A stretch of 64,000 nt of DNA. It comes from an uncultured Eubacteriales bacterium. Its GTDB lineage: Bacteria > Bacillota > Clostridia > Christensenellales > Borkfalkiaceae. Of this stretch, positions 25,481 through 33,425 are shown one piece after another (positions within the stretch are counted from its first letter, which is position 1; the number at the start of each line of letters is the position of its first letter). The notes under the pieces were generated by a model. The model did not search any database, had not been told where the DNA came from, and saw only the letters and a list, made by a program, of their open reading frames with translations. The stretch spans positions 62,001-126,000 of the forward strand of contig CAJLKN010000001.1 in NCBI GenBank assembly GCA_905207235.1, written 5' to 3'. Position numbers and translations under genes: made by a program.

Positions 25481-25702
25481 TTATAATGTGCTGAGAACGG
25501 CTACGAGGTCGCCGACGGTGTGTATTCCGCTTACTTTGTCGTCGGGAATGGTCTTGCCCGTCTCGTCTTCGAGGGTCATGAGCATTTCGACTATATCGAG
25601 GCTGTCTGCGCCAAGGTCTTCGATGATATTGCTGTCAAGCGTTATTTTGGAAACGGGAATATCAAGCTGCTCGGAAAGCAGTTTTGCTATCTCTTCAAAC
25701 AT
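25481..25702 (-). CDS. acpP: acyl carrier protein
   Basis: 73 residues, acidic. The phosphopantetheine attachment serine is in EDLGADSLDIVEMLM near residue 35. It carries acyl chains as thioesters for fatty acid synthesis or another acyl pathway. AAGGAG precedes the ATG. It stands alone with its own promoter and terminator, not in a fab cluster, so a specialised ACP is possible; the sequence looks like a housekeeping one. Confidence 0.93.
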   Translation of the reverse strand: MFEEIAKLLSEQLDIPVSKITLDSNIIEDLGADSLDIVEMLMTLEDETGKTIPDDKVSGIHTVGDLVAVLSTL

Positions 25703-25731
25703 TTACAATTCTCCTTGAATTTTATAATAAA

Positions 25732-25760
25732 ATTTTACAATAAAGCGGGCTTACTGTCAA
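25732..25760 (-). promoter_or_regulatory. promoter of acpP
   Basis: TTGACA (25760-25755), 17 bases, TAAAAT (25737-25732) on the minus strand. Confidence 0.8.
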
Positions 25761-25769
25761 GTACTTTAT

Positions 25770-27926
25770 TTAATTTGCCTGCTTTTTGACTTGTTTGAGC
25801 GACAAACCTATGCGCTGTTTTTTGACGTCGAGGTTGATTATAACCGCCTTTACCCTCTGCCCGACTTTTAAAACGTCGGAAGGGTGCCTGATATATCTGT
25901 CGCTTATTTCCGAAACGTGAACGAGCCCGTCCTGATGAACGCCGATATCTATGAACGCGCCGAAGTCGATGACGTTTCTGACCGTTCCCTCTACTTCCAT
26001 ACCGACCGCAAGGTCTTCAATGCCCATAATGTCGCGCCTTAATTTGGGTGCGGGAAGGCTGTCGCGCACGTCCCTGCCGGGCTTTATGAGCTCGTTGACG
26101 ATATCTTTCATCGTGGCTTTATCCAGCCCGCAGTATTGAGCGGCTTTGTCCTCGCCGAAGGCTTTGACCTTTTCGGGCAGATCGCCGAGATTGTTGTTCT
26201 TGACGTCGTCAGTCGTATAACCGAAGAGCGAAAGAAGTTTTTCAGCCTTTTCATAACTTTCGGGGTGAACGGCGGTGTTGTCGAATATATTCTTTCCGCC
26301 GGGAACCCTTAAAAAGCCTGCGCACTGCTCGAACGCCTTTGCGCCCAGTTTTGAAACCTTTAAAAGTTGCTTGCGCTCGGTAAACGCGCCGTTTTCTTCG
26401 CGGTAGGCGACTATATTTTTCGCAATGCCCGAATTGAGCCCCGCGACATACTTTAAAAGGGACACGCTGGCCGTGTTGAGGTCAACGCCGACGGAGTTTA
26501 CGCAATCTTCGAGCACGCCGCCGAGAACGCTGTCTAGGCGCTTTTTGTCCATGTCGTGCTGGTACTGACCGACGCCGATAGACTTGGGATCAATTTTTAT
26601 AAGCTCTGCGAGGGGATCCTGCAATCTTCGCGCAATGGAAATTGCCGAACGCAGCGTCAGGTCGTAATCGGGGAATTCCTCGACGGCGAGAGGGCTGGCC
26701 GAATATACGCTGGCGCCCGCTTCGTTGACGACGGCATAACTTACGTCGGCGGTGAGTTCTTTTAAAAGCTCCGCGACGAAGATTTCCGTCTCCTTGCTCG
26801 CCGTGCCGTTGCCTATGGCGATGACGTTGACGCCGTATTTTAATATCAGATCTTTGACAATTTTTTTGCTTTCTTCAATTTTATTGTGGGGCGGAACGGG
26901 ATAAATTACCGAAGTCGCAAGCACTTTGCCAGTGCTGTCAACTACCGCTACTTTGCAACCCGTGCGATAACCGGGGTCGAGCCCCATAGTAACCTTGCCC
27001 TTTACGGGAGGCTGCAAAAGAAGGGGGCGAAGATTGACTTCGAACATCTTTATAGCCTGCTCCGACGCCCTGTCGGTAAGAATTGCGCGCACTTCGCGCT
27101 CTATCGACGGTTCTATCAATCTGTCGTAACCGTCGTCCGCCGCCTCTGTTATTATCTTTGCGCAGTCGCCGTCGGAATGGACGTATTTCGAGGCGCACAC
27201 GCGCTTTGCAAGGTCGGGATTGAAATAGAGCTTTACTTTGAGGCAGCCCTCTTTTTCTCCCCTGTTTATGGCGAGCACTCTGTGATTTTTTATTTCGGGA
27301 ACGAGCTCGGCATAGTCTGCGTACATCGCATATGTACCCTTTTCGTCGTCCTGAACCATTTTAACCTGCACTTCGCCGTGATTTTCGAAGAGAGTGCGCA
27401 GCTTTTTGCGCAGTTCCGCGTTGTCAGATATAATTTCCGCAATTATGTCGCGTGCGCCGTCGATCGCCTCGGCAACGCTGTTTACGCCCTTTTCGGCGTT
27501 GACATACTTTTCCGCTTCGGCGTAAGGGTCGCCCTCCTGCGCGAGAATGAAATCCGCGAGAGGTTTTAAACCCTTTTCCGTCGCGACGGAAGCCCTCGTC
27601 TTTTTCTTCTGTTTGAAGGGGCGGTAAACGTCCTCGATTTCCGTGAGGGTTGAGCAAGCCTCGATTGCGGCGGCAATTTCGTCAGTCATTTTTTCCTGCT
27701 CGGTTATTGCCTTGGCAACCTCTTCCTTGCGCTTTTTGAGGTTTAAAAGATATTCGTATCTGTCGGCAAAGTTGCGCAGCACCTGATCGTCTATCGCGCC
27801 CGTCATTTCCTTGCGGTAACGCGCGATAAACGGTATCGTGTTGCCTTCGTCGAGCAATTCGACTACATTTTTTGCATGTTCGGGGCGAAGATTGAATTCG
27901 TTTGTGAGTTGCTGTAAAATTTCCAT
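25770..27926 (-). CDS. Tex-family RNA-binding protein
   Basis: 718 residues, the usual Tex length. Order: N-terminal helical domain (EFNLRPEHAKNVVELLDEGNT-type), YqgF/RNase H-like fold with MGLDPGYRTGCKVAVVD near 320, helix-hairpin-helix domain (VGVDLNTASVSLLKYVAGLN near 495), and a C-terminal S1 domain (GMEVEGTVRNVIDFGAFID, then VHQDGLVHVSEIS, about 640-710). Tex proteins bind structured RNA and act in transcription; the exact role is unsettled. It ends the long minus-strand series that contains the repair genes. Confidence 0.95.
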   Translation of the reverse strand: MEILQQLTNEFNLRPEHAKNVVELLDEGNTIPFIARYRKEMTGAIDDQVLRNFADRYEYLLNLKKRKEEVAKAITEQEKMTDEIAAAIEACSTLTEIEDVYRPFKQKKKTRASVATEKGLKPLADFILAQEGDPYAEAEKYVNAEKGVNSVAEAIDGARDIIAEIISDNAELRKKLRTLFENHGEVQVKMVQDDEKGTYAMYADYAELVPEIKNHRVLAINRGEKEGCLKVKLYFNPDLAKRVCASKYVHSDGDCAKIITEAADDGYDRLIEPSIEREVRAILTDRASEQAIKMFEVNLRPLLLQPPVKGKVTMGLDPGYRTGCKVAVVDSTGKVLATSVIYPVPPHNKIEESKKIVKDLILKYGVNVIAIGNGTASKETEIFVAELLKELTADVSYAVVNEAGASVYSASPLAVEEFPDYDLTLRSAISIARRLQDPLAELIKIDPKSIGVGQYQHDMDKKRLDSVLGGVLEDCVNSVGVDLNTASVSLLKYVAGLNSGIAKNIVAYREENGAFTERKQLLKVSKLGAKAFEQCAGFLRVPGGKNIFDNTAVHPESYEKAEKLLSLFGYTTDDVKNNNLGDLPEKVKAFGEDKAAQYCGLDKATMKDIVNELIKPGRDVRDSLPAPKLRRDIMGIEDLAVGMEVEGTVRNVIDFGAFIDIGVHQDGLVHVSEISDRYIRHPSDVLKVGQRVKAVIINLDVKKQRIGLSLKQVKKQAN

Positions 27927-27930
27927 ATTC

Positions 27931-28599
27931 CTATCTCTTTAAATTAATAAGATTATTTTTCTGCGCGGTAGAAAGACGGTAGCTTTCGCGCGCTTTTGAA
28001 ATCGCTTTGTTGTGAGTTCTCGCGTCCAGTCTGCACTCTTTTAAGAACGCTGTGCCAACATCGTAAAATTTAATCAGAACTTCCGCCATGAGCCACGCCG
28101 CACCCATATGTACGTAATACTGCTTTGTGTCCGCGCGCGAAAGGCAGGAAAAAATTATATCAAGATATTCCTCGCTGACATAAAAATGAAGGAGCGTCGT
28201 GAGCGCGTATCTTTGATAAAATTCCCGACCGTCATCCATATATTTATTTATGTAAGTAAGGAATTCCTGTTTATGTGAGGATATGCAATTTGCTTTAAAG
28301 CAATCGCAGCTTGCCCAGTTATCTATAACAGATACGCAGTAATCTGCAAGTTTGATAAACTCGTCATACTTTTTAGAGGAAGCAACCGTCAGCTTTATAA
28401 AAGTTACTTCGTACCATTCGTCTGGAAACGAAAAAACTTCATCGTCGTTTTTAAACTGTTTAGCGACAGCCCTCAACTGAGGAACGCGGACGCCCATGAC
28501 GTTAACAGACGGGTTGTTGAGAAGTTTTTTGTTGAAATCCCTGTATTTCTCGTCCGCAAGGCTATTGAGTTGGTCCAAAAGTTGAGTATAACTCGTCAT
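27931..28599 (-). CDS. DNA alkylation repair (AlkD-like HEAT-repeat) protein
   Basis: 222 residues from ATG 28599, which has AAGGAG five bases before it; this start overlaps the glycosylase gene by 38 bases. All-helical, with family motifs VMGVRVPQLRAVAKQF, VIDNWASCDCF and YYVHMGAAWLMAEVL. AlkD-like HEAT-repeat glycosylases remove bulky or cationic alkylated bases without base flipping, using an aspartate and aromatic residues; WASCD may hold the functional Trp/Asp, but specificity is not certain. Coupled to a uracil-DNA-glycosylase-fold gene. Confidence 0.85.
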   Translation of the reverse strand: MTSYTQLLDQLNSLADEKYRDFNKKLLNNPSVNVMGVRVPQLRAVAKQFKNDDEVFSFPDEWYEVTFIKLTVASSKKYDEFIKLADYCVSVIDNWASCDCFKANCISSHKQEFLTYINKYMDDGREFYQRYALTTLLHFYVSEEYLDIIFSCLSRADTKQYYVHMGAAWLMAEVLIKFYDVGTAFLKECRLDARTHNKAISKARESYRLSTAQKNNLINLKR

Positions 28600-29053
28600 A
28601 CCACTCCTTGTAATCGAAACGGGTATTTGCAGGGCTGGTTGAGCACAGCTTTTTATATGGCACGCCAATGTCGGAATAGTATTTTAAAAATATTTCGTAG
28701 GCTTTGCCGCCGTTTAAAATTATCTTTTCTATCGGGCAGACTTTTAGAAGCGACTTTATGTCCGCGACAGAAAAATTTTTTATAGTGCTGTCGGAGCTTG
28801 CGTGTATTTCGCAAAGCGTTACGATGTCCCACAGCGCTATTTTTCTTTTAGTAAGGAATTCCTGCTTTTCCTTTATGGTTGTCGGCAATCCGTCTTTGAA
28901 AAAGCCTGCGAGAGTTTTCCAGAAGGCATTGCGAGGATTTCCGTAATAAAATCCTGTATCGCGGCTTTTTACCGACGGAAAGCTGCCTAAAATGAGCAAT
29001 CTGCTGTCGGCATTTGCAAAGGGCTGAAACCCTTCCTTCTTCTGCCCGCTCAC
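28562..29053 (-). CDS. family-6 uracil-DNA-glycosylase-fold enzyme (DNA-deoxyinosine glycosylase)
   Basis: 163 residues. Motif 1 reads LLILGSFPSVKSRDTGFYYG followed by NPRNAFW, the pattern of hypoxanthine-DNA glycosylases of the UDG superfamily; motif 2 is LCSTSPANTR near 138. Such enzymes excise hypoxanthine, formed by adenine deamination, from DNA. It overlaps the peptidase stop (ATGA) upstream and the alkylation-repair gene downstream, so all three are likely co-translated. Confidence 0.88.
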   Translation of the reverse strand: MSGQKKEGFQPFANADSRLLILGSFPSVKSRDTGFYYGNPRNAFWKTLAGFFKDGLPTTIKEKQEFLTKRKIALWDIVTLCEIHASSDSTIKNFSVADIKSLLKVCPIEKIILNGGKAYEIFLKYYSDIGVPYKKLCSTSPANTRFDYKEWYDELYSTFGPTQ

Positions 29054-30282
29054 AGAGGCTTGTCCGTCTTGCCGACGAGGGCAGTCGCCCTGTATTTGTC
29101 GTCAAAGTTATATTCAAGCGCTTCAAAAACGTCGTTTAACGTAACTTCGTTTATCTTTTTCACGCGGTCTTCGAAGTTATAGATATTTCCGCTGTAAATG
29201 AGCTCTTTGCCGTAGAGAAGCATTTGCGAACTCGTGCTCTCCTGCGCAAAAATCTGTGAAGATAACAGCTGCTCTTTGCCCCTTTTGAACTCAACCTCGG
29301 TTATATCCTTGTTTTTAAGGCGGGAAATGCATTTATCTATCGCCTCTACCGACTGAAGATAGTTTTCGGCGTTTACACCCGCATAAATGACGAGAGAGCC
29401 CGTGTCTTTATATGAAGTGAGATAAGAATAGACGGTATAAGCAAGTCCGAGCTTTTCCCTGACTTCCTGAAAGAGCCTTGACGACATGCTTCCGCCCAGC
29501 ACCGAATTGACTATGAGCGTCGCGTCGGCGAGGCGCTCGTACCTCTTCATGGAGGGATAAGCTATGCCAATGTGAACCTGCTCTATATCCTTGCTCCTGA
29601 CAAGCGATTTTGACTGCAATCTGACATCTACTGTACGGGTCTTGCCACTGCCCTTTGGCATATCGGAAAAATACTTTTCGACCATAGCCTGCGCGGCTTC
29701 GGCAGTTATGTTGCCCGCCATGGAAATTACAATGTTGTCGGGCGTGTATCTTTCGGACATATAAGCGAGTATGTCGGCTTTTTTGAAGGAGCGGACGTTC
29801 TTTTTGGGACCTAAAATATTCCTGCCGTAGTTGGTTTCGCCGAAGAACGCCTTGCCGAGGATATCGAGGCAGAGGTCGTCGGGGGTGTCCTCGTTCATGG
29901 AAATTTCCTCTAACACGACGCCCTTTTCCCTCTTTATTTCCTCCGAAGGGAATGTCGAATGAAGAAAAATATCCGAAAGTATTTCAAACGCCTCTTCGGC
30001 GTGTCCCGAAGTCGATTTTGCGTAATAGCAGGTTATGTCCTTGCCCGTAAAAGCGTTTACCTGCGCGCCGATTGCGTCCATTTCGTCCGAAATCTGAAAA
30101 GCCGAACGCTTTTCCGTTCCCTTGAACATCATGTGTTCGATAAAGTGCGAAATTCCGTCCTCGGCGTCGCTTTCGACGCAGGCGCCCGTTCCTACTATTA
30201 TGCCCATGGAGACGGACATAAGTCCGCTCATCTGCTTTACTATAAGTCTTATACCGTTATCTAACTGTTTGTAGTGTACCAT
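29050..30282 (-). CDS. M16-family zinc peptidase (MlpA/YmxG-like)
   Basis: 410 residues. The inverted zinc motif HFIEHMMFKGTEKR near residue 50 supplies HxxEH, and the distal glutamate lies in KGVVLEEISMNEDTPDD near 125. The second half has the usual inactive M16 repeat (LGLAYTVYSYLTSYKDTGSL). It has no signal peptide, so it is probably cytoplasmic. AGGAGA precedes the ATG, which overlaps the stop of the deacetylase-like gene (TAATG). The ylxY-mlpA order is the same as in Bacillus. Confidence 0.93.
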   Translation of the reverse strand: MVHYKQLDNGIRLIVKQMSGLMSVSMGIIVGTGACVESDAEDGISHFIEHMMFKGTEKRSAFQISDEMDAIGAQVNAFTGKDITCYYAKSTSGHAEEAFEILSDIFLHSTFPSEEIKREKGVVLEEISMNEDTPDDLCLDILGKAFFGETNYGRNILGPKKNVRSFKKADILAYMSERYTPDNIVISMAGNITAEAAQAMVEKYFSDMPKGSGKTRTVDVRLQSKSLVRSKDIEQVHIGIAYPSMKRYERLADATLIVNSVLGGSMSSRLFQEVREKLGLAYTVYSYLTSYKDTGSLVIYAGVNAENYLQSVEAIDKCISRLKNKDITEVEFKRGKEQLLSSQIFAQESTSSQMLLYGKELIYSGNIYNFEDRVKKINEVTLNDVFEALEYNFDDKYRATALVGKTDKPL

Positions 30283-30986
30283 TATTCTCCTAAGTTCTGC
30301 GGCACGGTTACGGTTTTAAGACCGTTTGCCGCTATGTAATCAAGTATGCGCGGAAGAGCACTGACGCTCACGTCCATGGGGTGCATTAAAATAAATTCGC
30401 CCGAAGTAAGCCCGCTCGTCGCCCTTTGGTAGATTAAGTCTGTATCGCTGTCCCGCCAGTCAATGGTGTCGCGCGACCACATAATGACTTTAAGGTCGAG
30501 CGTCGCGCAGGCTGAAAGGGTATTGTCGTTGAATGCGCCCGAAGGCGGGGCAAACAGCGCAGTTTTTACGCCGAGAATGGCATCCAGAAGCTGGATGCTC
30601 GGCTTAATTTCATCAAAATTCTGACGATAGTTCATCGACGAATGGTCTTTATGGAAATATCCGTGCGAACCCACCGCGTGTCCGCGGGCGTAAATTTCCC
30701 TCACGCAGTCAACGTTGTCGTCCGCCCAGCTTCCGCCGAGAAAAAATGTGGCTTCGGCCTGATATTCGTCGAGGATATCGAGAATTTTATATACGTTAGC
30801 CGTATTCTGATAGACGTTGAACATAATAGATACGCCCTGCGGATTTTCTTCGGCGCGATAATAAAGATTTGAATTGTCGCCCGAAACTTCCACCGCTCCG
30901 CCTCCCGCAAAGCCGACTATGCATGTTGCCGCTATGACAGCGCAGAGACAGAGATTGACGGCTATTGTTATAAGTTTGCTTTTCAA
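30282..30986 (-). CDS. YlxY-like polysaccharide deacetylase-family protein, motif 1 degenerate
   Basis: 234 residues from a TTG start at 30986, with AAGGGG before it. An N-terminal membrane or signal segment (about 5-28) is followed by a NodB fold. Motif 2 (GSHGYFHKDH) retains histidines, but motif 1, normally TFDDGP, reads MFNVYQN, so both aspartates are absent. FAPPSGAFND is motif 3 and FILMHPM the last motif. A canonical metal-dependent deacetylase is therefore doubtful. Position before an M16 peptidase matches the Bacillus ylxY locus. It probably acts outside the membrane. Confidence 0.85.
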   Translation of the reverse strand: MKSKLITIAVNLCLCAVIAATCIVGFAGGGAVEVSGDNSNLYYRAEENPQGVSIMFNVYQNTANVYKILDILDEYQAEATFFLGGSWADDNVDCVREIYARGHAVGSHGYFHKDHSSMNYRQNFDEIKPSIQLLDAILGVKTALFAPPSGAFNDNTLSACATLDLKVIMWSRDTIDWRDSDTDLIYQRATSGLTSGEFILMHPMDVSVSALPRILDYIAANGLKTVTVPQNLGE

Positions 30987-31053
30987 AATAAGTTTACCCC
31001 TTAATTAAATATACTATTAATATTTTATTTAAGGAGCAGACGATTTTTGCTTA

Positions 31054-33423
31054 TTATTTCAACGTAATTATTGTTACGCCCGTTTCGCCCTCGCCGTATT
31101 TGCCGAGGCGGAAACTTTTGACGTTTTTATGCCTTTTGAGGTGCTGGGCTATGGCGGAGCGCAACTTGCCCGTGCCGACGCCGTGGATAACTTTTATTTC
31201 TTCGAGGTTATCCATCACCGCTTTGTCTATAAAATTATCGACCTCGTAGAGCGCTTCCTCAACAGTCATGCCTAAAACATTTAATTCGAGCATGGGCGCA
31301 GACGGCGAAAATGAGCCGCTCTTTTTGACTTTAACCTCAGTTTTTCTGCGCGCAGGCGCGGAGCAAACGAGCTGTAAATCGGCAATCTTGCAGCGCAGTT
31401 TAATGCTGCCGCACGCCACTTCCGCCTCGCCGTTTTTGGCATTGACGGACAAAACCTGTCCTACCGACTGCATTGTCCTTACAAAGACTTCCGAGCCGAC
31501 TTTGATGTTTTCCGCAGTCGCCTGCTTGTAATCGGTAACCGTTTCAACGCTGTCGTCTTCGCCGTAAGCGGCGTCAGAAAGTTTGTTCCTGAGCGTGCGC
31601 GCCTTTATAAGGTCGCTCTGGCTGAGCTCTTCCTTTTCAAACAGCTTTTCCATTTCGGAAAGCATCTCTTCCGCGCGGGCGGTGCGCTCGTTTATAATTC
31701 TTCTGCTCTCCGCCCTTGCCGTGGCATTCAGCTTTTCGCGCTGTTTGTTCAACGCGTCTATCTGTCTGTTGACTTCGGCAAGTTTTGCCTGCCACTGGTC
31801 GGAAAGAGCCTGCGCCTCGGCAAGTTTTTTCTGCGCTTTGATGCGGCTCTCCTCCGCCTTTCTCACTATATTTTCGAAGGCCTTGCCGCCCTCCGAAAGG
31901 TAACCGACTGCCTTATCGAGAATTTTTTCGTCGAGCCCTAGTCTTCGGCATATTGCAAGGGCGTTGCTCGCGCCGGGAAGACCTATTTTTATGGAATAAA
32001 GGGGTTTTAACGTGCTTGCGTCGAACTCCATTGAGGCGTTTTCTATGCCGTCAACCGAATAAGCAAATTCTTTTAAAGGCGTAAAGTGCGTTGTAATAAT
32101 TCCGCGGCAACCGAGGTTCAAAAAGTATTCGACTATCGCCTTCGCAAGCGCCTGACCCTCGTCGGGGTTAGTGCCGCCGCCCAGTTCGTCAATTAGGACA
32201 AGGCTGTTTTTATCTGCCTTTCTGCACATGTCGATAACCGTCGTAATGTGGCTGGAAAACGTGGAAAGGCTCTCTTCGATGCTCTGGCTGTCGCCGACGT
32301 CGCAGAAAATATCGTCGAACACGCAGACCGCGCTGCCCTCCGCGGCGGGAATGAACAGTCCGCACGCCGCCATAAGGCAAAAAAGTCCGCACATTTTGAG
32401 CGTTACCGTCTTGCCGCCCGTATTGGCGCCGCTTATCAAAAGGAAGTTATAACTCCCTCCGAGTTCTAGCGACACGGGCACGACCTTATCTTTATCGATT
32501 AAAGGGTGTCTGCCCTTTATTATGTTGATGTAACCGCGGTTATTGACCTGCGGACAGGTACATTTTTTTACGTAGCAATATTCTGCTCGGGCATAAAAAC
32601 TTTCAATCTCCGCGAGAATGCTCATGTCGTATTCAAGGCGTTCGGAGAGAGCTCCCACCCTCGCGGAAAAATTGCTCAATATGCGCTCAATTTCCTCCCT
32701 TTCGTCTATCTGAAGGGCGACGAGCTCGTTGTTCAGTTCGAGCACGTACTCTGGTTCGATAAAAAAGGTTGCGCCCGACTGCGAGCGGTCGTGAACAAGA
32801 CCTTTTACGCGCGATTTGTGCTCGGCTTTGACGGGTATAACGTATCTGTCTCCCCTCATCGTTACAATGCCGTCCTGAAGATACTGCGCGTCCTTTCCCG
32901 AAACGTATTCCGAAAGTTTAGCCCTTATTCTTTCGTTGAGGTTGCGTATCCTTGAACGTATGGAATAGAGCGCGTCGCTTGCATAGTCTGATATTTCGTC
33001 GTCGGACAATATTGCCGAAGTTATGTCGTCTTCAAGGTTTTTATCGAAATACAGCCTCGCCGCGTCCGATTTTATTTTTACAATCTCCTCGTCTTCAACC
33101 GAACTTATGGAAGTATATGCAATGCGCGCAGAGCGCAACAGGCAATTTACGGCGAGCAGTTCGGCGCAGGAAAGCGTCGATTTTTTAGCCGCCCTTTTTA
33201 AAAGGTCGGAGACATCGGAAAAGTATTCGATTTTCCCCAGACCGTAGCGATAGAGCAGTTTATCGCATTCGGCGGTACGCGAAAGGAGCTCCCTCACTTC
33301 CGTAAGGTCGCACGAAGGCATAAATGCGCGCAGAGCAGCCTTTGTGCCATCAAGGCAGGCGTATTCGGCGCAGGATGCAAGCACTTTATCAAGTTCGAGG
33401 CGTTTTAAACTTTTATCGTCCAT
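31054..33423 (-). CDS. mutS2: MutS2 (endonuclease/ribosome rescue ATPase)
   Basis: 789 residues from ATG 33423 (MDDKSLKRLELDKVLASCAE), the family start; a GTG two codons upstream overlaps the U32 stop. Core and clamp helices (about 1-300), Walker A GANTGGKTVTLK near 335, Walker B LVLIDELGGGTNPDEG near 410, long coiled coil (about 515-640), KOW-like segment and a C-terminal Smr domain (about 710-789) with VIHGVGTGKL. MutS2 is known to suppress recombination in some species and to split collided ribosomes in Bacillus. Confidence 0.97.
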   Translation of the reverse strand: MDDKSLKRLELDKVLASCAEYACLDGTKAALRAFMPSCDLTEVRELLSRTAECDKLLYRYGLGKIEYFSDVSDLLKRAAKKSTLSCAELLAVNCLLRSARIAYTSISSVEDEEIVKIKSDAARLYFDKNLEDDITSAILSDDEISDYASDALYSIRSRIRNLNERIRAKLSEYVSGKDAQYLQDGIVTMRGDRYVIPVKAEHKSRVKGLVHDRSQSGATFFIEPEYVLELNNELVALQIDEREEIERILSNFSARVGALSERLEYDMSILAEIESFYARAEYCYVKKCTCPQVNNRGYINIIKGRHPLIDKDKVVPVSLELGGSYNFLLISGANTGGKTVTLKMCGLFCLMAACGLFIPAAEGSAVCVFDDIFCDVGDSQSIEESLSTFSSHITTVIDMCRKADKNSLVLIDELGGGTNPDEGQALAKAIVEYFLNLGCRGIITTHFTPLKEFAYSVDGIENASMEFDASTLKPLYSIKIGLPGASNALAICRRLGLDEKILDKAVGYLSEGGKAFENIVRKAEESRIKAQKKLAEAQALSDQWQAKLAEVNRQIDALNKQREKLNATARAESRRIINERTARAEEMLSEMEKLFEKEELSQSDLIKARTLRNKLSDAAYGEDDSVETVTDYKQATAENIKVGSEVFVRTMQSVGQVLSVNAKNGEAEVACGSIKLRCKIADLQLVCSAPARRKTEVKVKKSGSFSPSAPMLELNVLGMTVEEALYEVDNFIDKAVMDNLEEIKVIHGVGTGKLRSAIAQHLKRHKNVKSFRLGKYGEGETGVTIITLK

Positions 33424-33425
33424 AA

